Shown one piece after another: positions 6,811-13,686 of a DNA stretch of 15,028 nt; position 1 is the first letter of the stretch; every line of letters begins with the position of its first letter. The notes beneath the pieces were generated by a model. The model did no database searches and had not been told where the DNA came from. It was given only the letters and a program-made list of their open reading frames with translations. The DNA comes from JANOQP01 sp044227705 (GTDB lineage Bacteria; Bacteroidota; Bacteroidia; Chitinophagales; Saprospiraceae): the NCBI GenBank assembly GCA_044227705.1, contig JBGAWE010000103.1:1-15028 (forward strand), given 5' to 3'. The position numbers and the translations under genes are program-made.

Positions 6811-7491
6811 TCAGCGACTCTCGCCGGGCATGGGGAACAGGTCTTCCCTCCGCTTCGTGTTATCAAAAAAGGCCTTTGCCCCGGGTGCTTGCAGCATCGT
6901 GTAGAGCAGCTCCTTCGCCCGGAAAAGCTGCGCCTTCACCGTTCCGAGCGGCACGGCCAGCTCGGTCGCAATCTCGTCGTAGCTCATGTCCTCGAAGTAG
7001 CGAAGCTCAATCATCAGCCGGTAGCGGGCGCTCAAGCGGTCGACGAGCGAGCGCAAAAGCTCCATCTGCTGCGCCCGGACGAGGGCCTCCTCCGGCGTCC
7101 GCGAGGTCGAGCGGATGAATGCGGCGAGTTCAACATCCGAGCCGGGCGCGATGGGGCCGTCGAGCGGCTGGAGGCGCAGACGCTTCTTGCGGATGGCGTC
7201 GATGGCGTTGTTGATGGCAATCTTGAACAGCCACGTCGAGAAGGCGAAGCGCGGGGCGTAGTTGTGCAGGTTGCGGAAGGCCTTTCCGAAGGCCTCCATC
7301 GTCAGGTCGTCGGCCTCGGCGCGGTTGTTGGCCATCTTCAGCATCTGGGCTTGGACGGCGGGGCGGTAGCGGTGGAGGAGTTCGGCGTAGGCCTTTTGGC
7401 TGCCGGCGACGGCCGCCTCGACGAGGGCATAGTCGCTCTGGGCGCGCCCGTTGAGGTGGGCGGCGGATGTGTCAGTGTTGGCTAAAGTCAT
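6811..7491 (-). CDS. RNA polymerase sigma factor, sigma-70 family, ECF type
   Basis: 226 aa. ATG 7491-7489 overlaps the TGA of the upstream glycosyltransferase gene (ATGA), which fixes the start; the longer open frame to 7833 lies inside that gene. Region 2 covers about residues 34-103: YAELLHRYRPAVQAQMLKMA, the acidic NNRAEADDLTMEAFGKAF, and FSTWLFKIAINNAIDAIRKK. A linker follows. Region 4 covers about 150-205: SARYRLMIELRYFEDMSYDE, then the helix-turn-helix IATELAVPLGTVKAQLFRAK. It directs RNA polymerase to a set of alternative promoters. The sequence resembles a sigma factor type that is widespread in Bacteroidota, where function is often housekeeping-like or unknown. No anti-sigma factor gene lies beside it. 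An 8-base palindrome CGGATCCG (6803-6810) directly follows the stop. Confidence 0.92.
   Translation of the reverse strand: MTLANTDTSAAHLNGRAQSDYALVEAAVAGSQKAYAELLHRYRPAVQAQMLKMANNRAEADDLTMEAFGKAFRNLHNYAPRFAFSTWLFKIAINNAIDAIRKKRLRLQPLDGPIAPGSDVELAAFIRSTSRTPEEALVRAQQMELLRSLVDRLSARYRLMIELRYFEDMSYDEIATELAVPLGTVKAQLFRAKELLYTMLQAPGAKAFFDNTKRREDLFPMPGESR
7488..7491 (-). promoter_or_regulatory. ATGA stop-start overlap coupling glycosyltransferase and sigma factor
   Basis: Read leftward 7491-7488 is ATGA: the sigma factor start ATG shares two bases with the glycosyltransferase stop TGA. Such overlaps usually mean one mRNA and translational coupling by termination-reinitiation. Confidence 0.85.
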
Positions 7492-8597
7492 GATGTCCAG
7501 GAACCGGATTTGTTGAAACGAAAAAAGATGACGGGCGAGAAGACGGCGTGGAACGGGATTATCAAAGCGTCGAAAAACGGGACAATCGGCCGGATGTCTC
7601 CCTCCCCAAATCGACGCAGGGCTTTCGCCCAAACGAACCACACAGCACTCATTCTCAACACGAAACACATAGAAGCAACAACCATGCTCGTTTTTGTCAA
7701 AAGCATCCCGACGACGAGGAGATAGTGCAAGGCGTGCGACATAGACCCAACTCCGAGCCACATTTTTGAAACGCTCGGGTAGCGCTTGCCGGTCGAGAAG
7801 TGCCGCGCCTTTTGGTTGAAATACTCGCGGCACGTCCTTTTTCCGTCCGAAAAAACAAAGGCGTCAGGGGCGAGGCAGACGGCCACGTTCGCCCCCGTCG
7901 CGGCCTCGGCGATGAAAAGGTCGTCGTCGCCCGAGGCGAGGTCGGCGTGTTTTGCGAAGCCGCCCGTCTTTTCAAAAAGGGATTTTCGATAGGCAAGATT
8001 CCGGCCCACGCCCATGTACGGCTGACCGGCGAGAGCGAAAGAGAGGTAGTTCAAAGCCGTCCAACAGGCCTCAAAGCGAATCCACTTGTTGAGGAGACCA
8101 GCCTCGCGGCGATAGGGCGAGAAGCCGAGGACGACCGCCTTTTCATCAGAAAAACAGGCGGCCATCGCCCGCGCCCAATGCCTCGAGGCCGGTCGGCAAT
8201 CCGCGTCGGTCAAAAGGAGGTTTTCATGGCGGGCTTGCCGGATGCCCTCGGTCAGGGCAGCCTTTTTGCCTGGCGAGGTTTTTTTTGAAAGGAAGACAGG
8301 ACGTAGGCGCGGGTATTCTTTTGAAAGGCGGGCCAAAATCGCGGCCGAGCCGTCGGTCGAGGCATCGTCGACGACGACGATTTCAAAGTCCGGGAAGTCT
8401 TGTTCGAGGATGAAGGGGACGTTTTTCGACAGGTTCGCCGCCTCGTTCCGGGCGCAGATGATGATGGAAATCGGGGCAAGCCGCTCCCGCTCGCGAGCGG
8501 CTTGCCCCGAAAAGGCCAGCCGCCCGTAGAGCAGCCGCCACCGCCCAATTTCAAAAGCAGTCAACAGGCCGAGCACGGCCAGCCAAGTTTTCTCCAT
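7488..8597 (-). CDS. Membrane glycosyltransferase family 2
   Basis: 369 aa from ATG 8597-8595 (MEKTWLAVLGLLTAFEIGRW). An earlier in-frame ATG at 8666 would overlap the divergent cytidylate kinase, so 8597 is preferred. An N-terminal membrane helix (residues about 4-20) is followed by a GT-A fold: SIIICARNEAANLSKNVPFI, EIVVVDDASTDGS (nucleotide-sugar binding), LLTDADCRP (DxD-like metal site), GVGRNLAYRKSLFEKTGGF, ASGDDDLFIAEA (catalytic Asp region) and FNQKARHFSTGKRYP, a degenerate form of the QxxRW acceptor motif of processive GT2 enzymes. Two or three C-terminal membrane segments follow (about 287-325 and near 340-360). It probably transfers a sugar to lipid or polysaccharide at the inner membrane; donor and acceptor cannot be told. 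It is cotranscribed with the downstream sigma factor and divergent from cmk across a 46-base gap. Confidence 0.9.
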   Translation of the reverse strand: MEKTWLAVLGLLTAFEIGRWRLLYGRLAFSGQAARERERLAPISIIICARNEAANLSKNVPFILEQDFPDFEIVVVDDASTDGSAAILARLSKEYPRLRPVFLSKKTSPGKKAALTEGIRQARHENLLLTDADCRPASRHWARAMAACFSDEKAVVLGFSPYRREAGLLNKWIRFEACWTALNYLSFALAGQPYMGVGRNLAYRKSLFEKTGGFAKHADLASGDDDLFIAEAATGANVAVCLAPDAFVFSDGKRTCREYFNQKARHFSTGKRYPSVSKMWLGVGSMSHALHYLLVVGMLLTKTSMVVASMCFVLRMSAVWFVWAKALRRFGEGDIRPIVPFFDALIIPFHAVFSPVIFFRFNKSGSWTS

Positions 8598-8643
8598 CGC
8601 CAGTTTGTTTTGAAAAAAGACCTTCGCCGCAAAACCAGTCACC
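8598..8643. other. 46-base divergent intergenic gap
   Basis: This is all the space between the glycosyltransferase ATG and the cmk GTG. It contains TTTTGAAAAAA (8608-8618). No good TAnnTTTG box is visible in either direction, so promoters probably reach into the neighbouring coding regions. Confidence 0.4.
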
Positions 8644-9321
8644 GTGCCGAAGATAATCGTCGCCATCGACGGCTTCTCCTCCTGCGGAAAGAGCACGCTC
8701 GCCCGCGCCCTTGCCCGCTCGCTGCACTACGCCTACGTCGACACGGGGGCAATGTACCGTGCCGTCACCCTCTTCTTCCTCGAAAACAGGGTGGATTGGG
8801 AAGACCCGTCGGCCGTCGCCTCGGCGCTCGAAAAGATTGAAATCCACTTTGAGCGGCACCCCTCGGGAGGCAACCACACCTTCTTAAATGGTGTCGACGT
8901 CGAATCCGGCATCCGCGAGATGCGCGTCTCGGAGGCCGTCAGCCCGGTTTCGACGGTCTCCGCCGTGCGCCGGTTTTTGGTCAAGCAGCAGCAGGCGATG
9001 GGCCGCCGCCGGGGCATCGTCATGGACGGGCGCGACATCGGCACCGTCGTCTTCCCCGACGCGGAGCTGAAAATCTTCCTGACCGCCGACCCCGACATCC
9101 GGGCCGAGCGGCGGCAGGCGGAACTGGCGGCGAAAGGCCAGTTTTTTTCAACAGAGGAAATCAAGAAGAACCTCCTCGACCGCGACCGCATCGACTCCAG
9201 CCGCGCCGACAGCCCGCTTCGGCAGGCCGACGACGCGGTGGTCATCGACAACTCCTACCTCTCGCCGGAGGAGCAGCTCGGGCGTGCGCTCGAACTGGCA
9301 CTTGCCCTCAAAACCGCCTGA
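8644..9321 (+). CDS. cmk: Cytidylate kinase
   Basis: 225 aa. (d)CMP kinase phosphorylates CMP and dCMP with ATP in pyrimidine nucleotide synthesis, in the cytoplasm. The start is GTG at 8644: the frame has a TGA at 8611-8613 and no ATG in between, and MPKIIVAIDGFSSCGKST places the P-loop at residues 10-18 as usual. Other family signatures are YVDTGAMYRA (31-40), GVDVESGIREMRVSEAVSPV, RRGIVMDGRDIGTVVFPDA (the CMP-binding segment) and DRDRIDSSRADSPL (lid and base recognition). Length and motifs are normal. A perfect 12-base palindrome AAGACCGGTCTT follows the stop, and the small membrane protein gene begins 36 bases later on the same strand. Confidence 0.96.
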   Translation: MPKIIVAIDGFSSCGKSTLARALARSLHYAYVDTGAMYRAVTLFFLENRVDWEDPSAVASALEKIEIHFERHPSGGNHTFLNGVDVESGIREMRVSEAVSPVSTVSAVRRFLVKQQQAMGRRRGIVMDGRDIGTVVFPDAELKIFLTADPDIRAERRQAELAAKGQFFSTEEIKKNLLDRDRIDSSRADSPLRQADDAVVIDNSYLSPEEQLGRALELALALKTA

Positions 9322-9333
9322 AAGACCGGTCTT
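9322..9333. repeat. 12-base perfect palindrome after cmk
   Basis: AAGACCGGTCTT begins at the base after the cmk stop codon. With no loop it is a poor RNA hairpin and no T-run follows, so it is not a terminator. It could be a dimeric protein site or chance. Confidence 0.35.
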
Positions 9334-9357
9334 GTCCGTCAAAAACTTTTCTGAAAG

Positions 9358-9777
9358 ATGCTTTCCAACCACAAGTTCTGGTTCAAGGCGGGCGCGTGGG
9401 CCCTTGTCGTCACGGCTTGCCTGCACTCGTTGAGCCTCGTGCGGCCGATGGTCGGCGAGAACGACACCGAGCGGCAGCTCATCGAGCTGATGACCACGTA
9501 CAAGCTCGGCAGCATCGACCGGACGATGCACGACCTGTTCTTCTTTTTCTCGCTGACGATGACGCTGATGACGCTGTTCATCGCTCTGCTCGACCTGCTT
9601 TTTGCCCGGTTTTACATGCCGTCGGCGCACGAGCGGCGGTTCCTCGCGGCCAACGCCGTGTTTTGGACGGCGTTCCTCGTGCCGTTATGGGTGAAGACGT
9701 TCATCGTGCCGTTCACCTGCTACGCGGTCTGCGCGGGGTGCTTTTTGCTGGCGTTTTTTCTGCATAAAAAAGAATGA
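9358..9777 (+). CDS. Small integral membrane protein, four predicted helices
   Basis: 139 aa from ATG to TGA; I do not recognise a functional family. Hydrophobic segments fall at about residues 8-28 (FKAGAWALVVTACLHSLSLV), 58-82 (MHDLFFFFSLTMTLMTLFIA), 96-115 (FLAANAVFWTAFLVPLWVKT) and 116-134. The C-terminus is short and charged (HKKE). The loop between helices 1 and 2 holds a conserved-looking stretch, GENDTERQLIELMTTYKLGS. This four-helix pattern with a His at the end of helix 1 occurs in small uncharacterised inner-membrane proteins. TTTTCTGAAA (9347-9356) stands immediately before the ATG, and TTTTTTCTGCATAAAAAA (9754-9771) covers the last codons. It may be cotranscribed with cmk. Confidence 0.75.
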   Translation: MLSNHKFWFKAGAWALVVTACLHSLSLVRPMVGENDTERQLIELMTTYKLGSIDRTMHDLFFFFSLTMTLMTLFIALLDLLFARFYMPSAHERRFLAANAVFWTAFLVPLWVKTFIVPFTCYAVCAGCFLLAFFLHKKE

Positions 9778-9849
9778 AGGAGCCGTGCGGGCAAGGCAAC
9801 CGAGCGGCCTGAATGAGTTCATTTGCCCCACATTCAACTGCGCCCAGTC

Positions 9850-12800
9850 ATGCCGTTTTCGTCGAAGACCTGTTTTCTGACTGCTCTTTCAGCCGCCGTC
9901 CTCTTTTCTTTTTGCAAAAACTCGACCCCGAAACCCGCCAACGACGTCACCCGAATCGGTGTAAACGAAATCGAGGCGACGCGAACGGCGGCCAACCCTT
10001 TGCTCAAGCTGAAAACCCCGGCCGAGACCGGCATCGATTTCCAGAACACCATCCTCGAAAGCGACGAGGACAACTTCACCACCAACCCCAACAAGTACAA
10101 CGGCGGCGGAATGGCCATCGCCGACGTCGACAACGACGGGCTGCCGGACGTCTATTTCATCTCGACGAACGGCCAGAACCGGCTTTACAAAAACCTCGGC
10201 GGGCTGAAATTTTCGGACATCACGGAGAGGGCAGGGCTGAAAGGAACCGACGGTTTCGAGACCGCCGTCACCGCCGCCGACGTGAACGCCGACGGATGGC
10301 TCGATCTCTACGTCTGCCGGGCGGGAACCGTCGCGGGCGACGTTCGGCGAAACCTGCTTTTCATCAACAACCACGACTTGACCTTCTCGGAGAAGGCCCG
10401 CGAATTCGGCCTCGACGACGCATCGGCCAGCACCGGTGCCAACTTCTTCGACGCGGACGGCGACGGCGACCTCGACGTCTACGTGCTCAACTACCCGTCG
10501 TCGGCCGACTATTCCAACAAGTTTGAGACCGGTGTTTTGAACGGCCGCGACCAGCTCGTCATCCCGCCGAAGCAGCCGGGCGACAGCGACCATTTTTATC
10601 GGAACGACGGAGGAAAATTCACCGAAATCAGCCAAAAAGCGGGCATTTGGAACCAAGCCTACGGCCTCTCTGTCTCCGTCAGCGACCTTGACCTGGACGG
10701 GAAACCGGACGTTTATGTGGGCAACGACTTCATCCACCCCGACTTTTTTTACAAGAACCTCGGCGGCTGCACCTTCCAAAACCGCCTCTCGGCCGCCTTC
10801 CGTCACACCTCGCGCCACACGATGGGCACCGATCTGACGGACTTCGACAACGACGGCCTCGTCGACCTCTACGGCGTGGACATGCTGCCGATGAACAACT
10901 CGCGGCAGAAGCGAGAGATGACCACGATGACGCAGACCCTGTACAAAACGACCATCGACGACGGCTACTACGAGCCGGTCGTGCGCAACGTCCTGCAACG
11001 CAACCTCGGCAACGGGACTTTCAGCGACGTCGGCTGCCAGGCGGGCGTTTTCATGACCGAGTGGGGCTGGAGCGGCCTCCTCTTCGACATGGACAACGAC
11101 GGCCGCCGCGACCTCGCCGTGACGAACGGATACCGCCGCGACATCAACGACCGCGACTATTTCGAGTTCGACTTCCCGGATTTGCAGAAGAGGATCGGGA
11201 AGATGCCGCCGAAGGAATACTTCAAGGGCATCGAGAATTTCCTGAAACTCATCCCCACTTACAAGCCGCGCAACTGCTATTTCCGCAACGACGGCGGCCT
11301 GAAATTCTCGGATGCGGGCGGCGATTGGCTGACCGTCCCAGCGTCGTGGTCGTGCGGCGCCGCGTGGGCCGACCTCGACGGCGACGGCGACCTCGACTAT
11401 GTCGTCAACAACCTCGAAGAGCCGAGTTTTGTCTATGAAAACCTCTCACGGCAGCGCGACGCGGGCGGCTCGCACTTCCTGCAAATCAAGCTCTCCGGGC
11501 CGCCGTCAAACCCGTTCGGGGTGGGTGCGTCGGCCATGATTTCATTCGGGGACGAGAAGCAGTACCTCGAAATAAACCCGACGCGTGGCATCTTCTCTTC
11601 CGTCGAGCACCTCCTCCATTTCGGTTTGGGCAAAAACACGACGGTCGAAAAACTGACCGTCCGCTGGCCCGACGGGAAGACCCAGACCTTTCAAAACCTG
11701 CCCGCCGACCAGCGGCTCGTGGTGAAATACGCGGAGGCGAAAGGCCCCGTCGTCGCCCATCTGTCGACCCCGAACCCGGCTGAAATCGGCCGGTTTTTTA
11801 CTGAAACGACCGCGAAATCGGGGATCTCATGGGTGCACACGGAGAACAAGTTCAACGACTTCGACGCGTGGCCGTTCTCTTTTTTTCGCGAGACGGACCT
11901 CGGCCCGCTCCTCGCCACCGGCGACGCGAACGGCGATGGGCTGGACGATTTCTTCATCGGCAACGGCTTCGACGCGGCAGCCGGGCTGTTCATTCAAAAA
12001 AGGGATGGCAGCTTCTCGCCCTCCAACCAGCCGCTTTTTGAGCAGGAGAAAATCTACGAAGACCACGGCGCGGCTTTTTTCGACGCGGATGGCGACGGCG
12101 ACCTCGACCTCTTCGTGGTCAGCGGCGGGGCGGAGGCGACGAACCCTGTCGCGTGGCAGAACCGGCTGTTCTTGAACGACGGGAAAGGGAGTCTCGCCAA
12201 AAGTGCCTCGCCCCCGCCGCCGTCGGGCGGGGTGGGGCTGCGCGTCCGGCCGGTCGATTTCGACGGCGACGGGGCAGTCGACCTTGTCATCGGAGGGCGT
12301 GTGGCCGGGGCGAAGTGGCCGACGTCGCCGCGCAGCCAGTTTCTCAAAAACAACGGAAAAGGCGTGTTATATGACGTGACGGCCGCTGTTTCGCCAGATT
12401 TCGAAAAAATCGGGATGGTCTGCGACTTCCAGTTTGCCGACCTTGACGGCGACAACAAGCCCGAGCTGATTGCCGTCGGCGAATGGATGCCCGTCTCTGT
12501 TTTCAAAAACGAGGGCGGGAAATGGGCGAACCGCACCGCCAATTTCGGCCTCGAAAACACGAGCGGCCTCTGGAACTGCCTCCTCGCCGCCGACCTCGAC
12601 GGCGACGGCGACACCGACCTCGCCGCCGGAAACCTCGGGCTGAACTCGCGCCTCCGGGCCTCGACCGACGCACCGCTGCAGCTCTGGGCCTCCGATTTCG
12701 ACAAGAACGGGACCATCGACCCCGTCGTGACCATGTTCGAGGATGGGCGGGCCTATCCGCTGCCGCAAAAAGCGCTCGCCCACACGCAGATGCCGAGCTT

Positions 12801-13272
12801 GAAGAAGCGGTTCCTGCACTCTGTCGATTGGGGGGCGGCCTCGATTCAGGAGGTTTTTGACGAAAAACAACTCGCCGCCGCCCAAAAGCTCGACGCGAAG
12901 ACGCTCGAAAGCGGCTGGTTCGAGAACACAGGCGGCAAGTTTGTCTTCCACGCCTTTCCGCCCGAGGCGCAGATTTCAGCGTCGGCGGCCCTCCTTTTTT
13001 CAGATTTCACGGGCGACGGGAAGCCCGACCTTTTGATGGCTGGCAATAAATATGGCCTTGAGGTCGAGACCAACCGCCTCGACGCGGGCAACGGCTGCCT
13101 GCTGCGCGGCGACGGTCGCGGCCATTTTTCTTTCATCGAAAACAGGGAAACGGGCTTCTGGGCGCAGCGCGAGGTGCGCGACATGGCGGTTTTGAACGGC
13201 CCGGCCGGTCGGCGGCGGGTCGTGGCGGCCAACAACCGGTCGGGGCTGCAGTTTTTCGAGGTGAGAAACTGA
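9850..13272 (+). CDS. CRTAC1-like FG-GAP/VCBS repeat lipoprotein with ASPIC/UnbV domain
   Basis: 1,140 aa from ATG 9850; a TTG at 9823 is in frame but puts extra residues before the signal. The signal MPFSSKTCFLTALSAAVLFS ends F-C22-K, probably a lipoprotein cysteine though FSFC is off the usual lipobox. I count about 14 FG-GAP/VCBS calcium-binding motifs of the form DxDxDGxxD. They include ADVDNDGLPDVYF, ADVNADGWLDLYV, FDADGDGDLDVYV, SDLDLDGKPDVYV, FDMDNDGRRDLAV and ADLDGDGDLDYVV before the middle, and GDANGDGLDDFFI, FDADGDGDLDLFV, VDFDGDGAVDLVI, ADLDGDGDTDLAA and SDFTGDGKPDLLM after it. Residues about 568-627 (LEINPTRGIFSSVEHLLHFG, VEKLTVRWPDGKTQTF) form the ASPIC/UnbV domain. Such two-lobed proteins of this length are common in Bacteroidota, often near SusC/SusD genes; none are here. 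The fold is two beta-propellers at the cell surface; the ligand is unknown. Confidence 0.92.
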   Translation: MPFSSKTCFLTALSAAVLFSFCKNSTPKPANDVTRIGVNEIEATRTAANPLLKLKTPAETGIDFQNTILESDEDNFTTNPNKYNGGGMAIADVDNDGLPDVYFISTNGQNRLYKNLGGLKFSDITERAGLKGTDGFETAVTAADVNADGWLDLYVCRAGTVAGDVRRNLLFINNHDLTFSEKAREFGLDDASASTGANFFDADGDGDLDVYVLNYPSSADYSNKFETGVLNGRDQLVIPPKQPGDSDHFYRNDGGKFTEISQKAGIWNQAYGLSVSVSDLDLDGKPDVYVGNDFIHPDFFYKNLGGCTFQNRLSAAFRHTSRHTMGTDLTDFDNDGLVDLYGVDMLPMNNSRQKREMTTMTQTLYKTTIDDGYYEPVVRNVLQRNLGNGTFSDVGCQAGVFMTEWGWSGLLFDMDNDGRRDLAVTNGYRRDINDRDYFEFDFPDLQKRIGKMPPKEYFKGIENFLKLIPTYKPRNCYFRNDGGLKFSDAGGDWLTVPASWSCGAAWADLDGDGDLDYVVNNLEEPSFVYENLSRQRDAGGSHFLQIKLSGPPSNPFGVGASAMISFGDEKQYLEINPTRGIFSSVEHLLHFGLGKNTTVEKLTVRWPDGKTQTFQNLPADQRLVVKYAEAKGPVVAHLSTPNPAEIGRFFTETTAKSGISWVHTENKFNDFDAWPFSFFRETDLGPLLATGDANGDGLDDFFIGNGFDAAAGLFIQKRDGSFSPSNQPLFEQEKIYEDHGAAFFDADGDGDLDLFVVSGGAEATNPVAWQNRLFLNDGKGSLAKSASPPPPSGGVGLRVRPVDFDGDGAVDLVIGGRVAGAKWPTSPRSQFLKNNGKGVLYDVTAAVSPDFEKIGMVCDFQFADLDGDNKPELIAVGEWMPVSVFKNEGGKWANRTANFGLENTSGLWNCLLAADLDGDGDTDLAAGNLGLNSRLRASTDAPLQLWASDFDKNGTIDPVVTMFEDGRAYPLPQKALAHTQMPSLKKRFLHSVDWGAASIQEVFDEKQLAAAQKLDAKTLESGWFENTGGKFVFHAFPPEAQISASAALLFSDFTGDGKPDLLMAGNKYGLEVETNRLDAGNGCLLRGDGRGHFSFIENRETGFWAQREVRDMAVLNGPAGRRRVVAANNRSGLQFFEVRN

Positions 13273-13686
13273 CGCGGCAAAGCGGTTGTCGCTCGTGCGC
13301 GCCTACTGCCTTGAAATGGCGGCGTCCGACCCAAACCGAATTTTTTTGACCGAAACCTACGAGCAACAGCCTTTGCCCAATCAAGACAGAGGCAAATCGA
13401 CCAAGACATCGTTACTTCTCTCTCGCCCCTGCCTCGTCCCCTTTTTGTGGAAAACTACCCACATCCTCCCTGACAAATTTTTGACCGAAGGCTTTGCCCC
13501 GATGAATGCCTGTCTACCTTCGCCGCGCTGAAAGCCCACCAACTTTTCCCTGCTTTTCGCAAAACCTCCGAGTGCCGCCGTCTGTTGAGCATTCGGTGGA
13601 AAGGCCCAGAAACCAACCTTGCTTTTGCCACGGCCTCCGCGACAGGGCCGGAAGCGAACATTGTTCTGTCAAAACAGATTTTCGAC
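13273..13686. other. 414-base non-coding region upstream of the cytochrome operon
   Basis: No convincing gene. Rightward frames stay open in places, including the actA frame back to 13474, but lack ATG starts and recognisable protein. The region holds two copies of a pair of short direct repeats: TTTTTGACCGAA at 13343-13354 and 13478-13489, and CTTTGCCC at 13371-13378 and 13492-13499. It also has TTTTTGTGGAAAA at 13442-13454 and a candidate promoter at 13493-13522. The T-run at 13341-13347 has no hairpin before it, so I do not call a terminator for the upstream gene. Confidence 0.6.
13493..13522 (+). promoter_or_regulatory. Candidate promoter for the actA operon
   Basis: TTTG at 13493-13496, an 18-base spacer, then TACCTTCG at 13515-13522, one mismatch from TAnnTTTG. 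It is the best Bacteroidota-type match in the region. It would give a leader of about 160 bases before the ATG at 13687, so it is only a candidate. Confidence 0.3.

Noticed and set aside
7492..7833. 114-codon N-terminal extension of the sigma factor
   Set aside because: It overlaps the glycosyltransferase gene, and the ATGA junction gives a natural start with normal family length.
9889..10998. 369-codon minus-strand frame opposite the FG-GAP protein
   Set aside because: It is the complement of repeated DxDxDG codons, which yields V/E/R-rich nonsense.
13341..13347. T-run as terminator of the FG-GAP gene
   Set aside because: No stem-loop precedes it.
13286..13531. 81-codon open frame between the FG-GAP gene and actA
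   Set aside because: It has no ATG start and no recognisable sequence, and it overlaps the repeats and promoter-like elements of the intergenic region.
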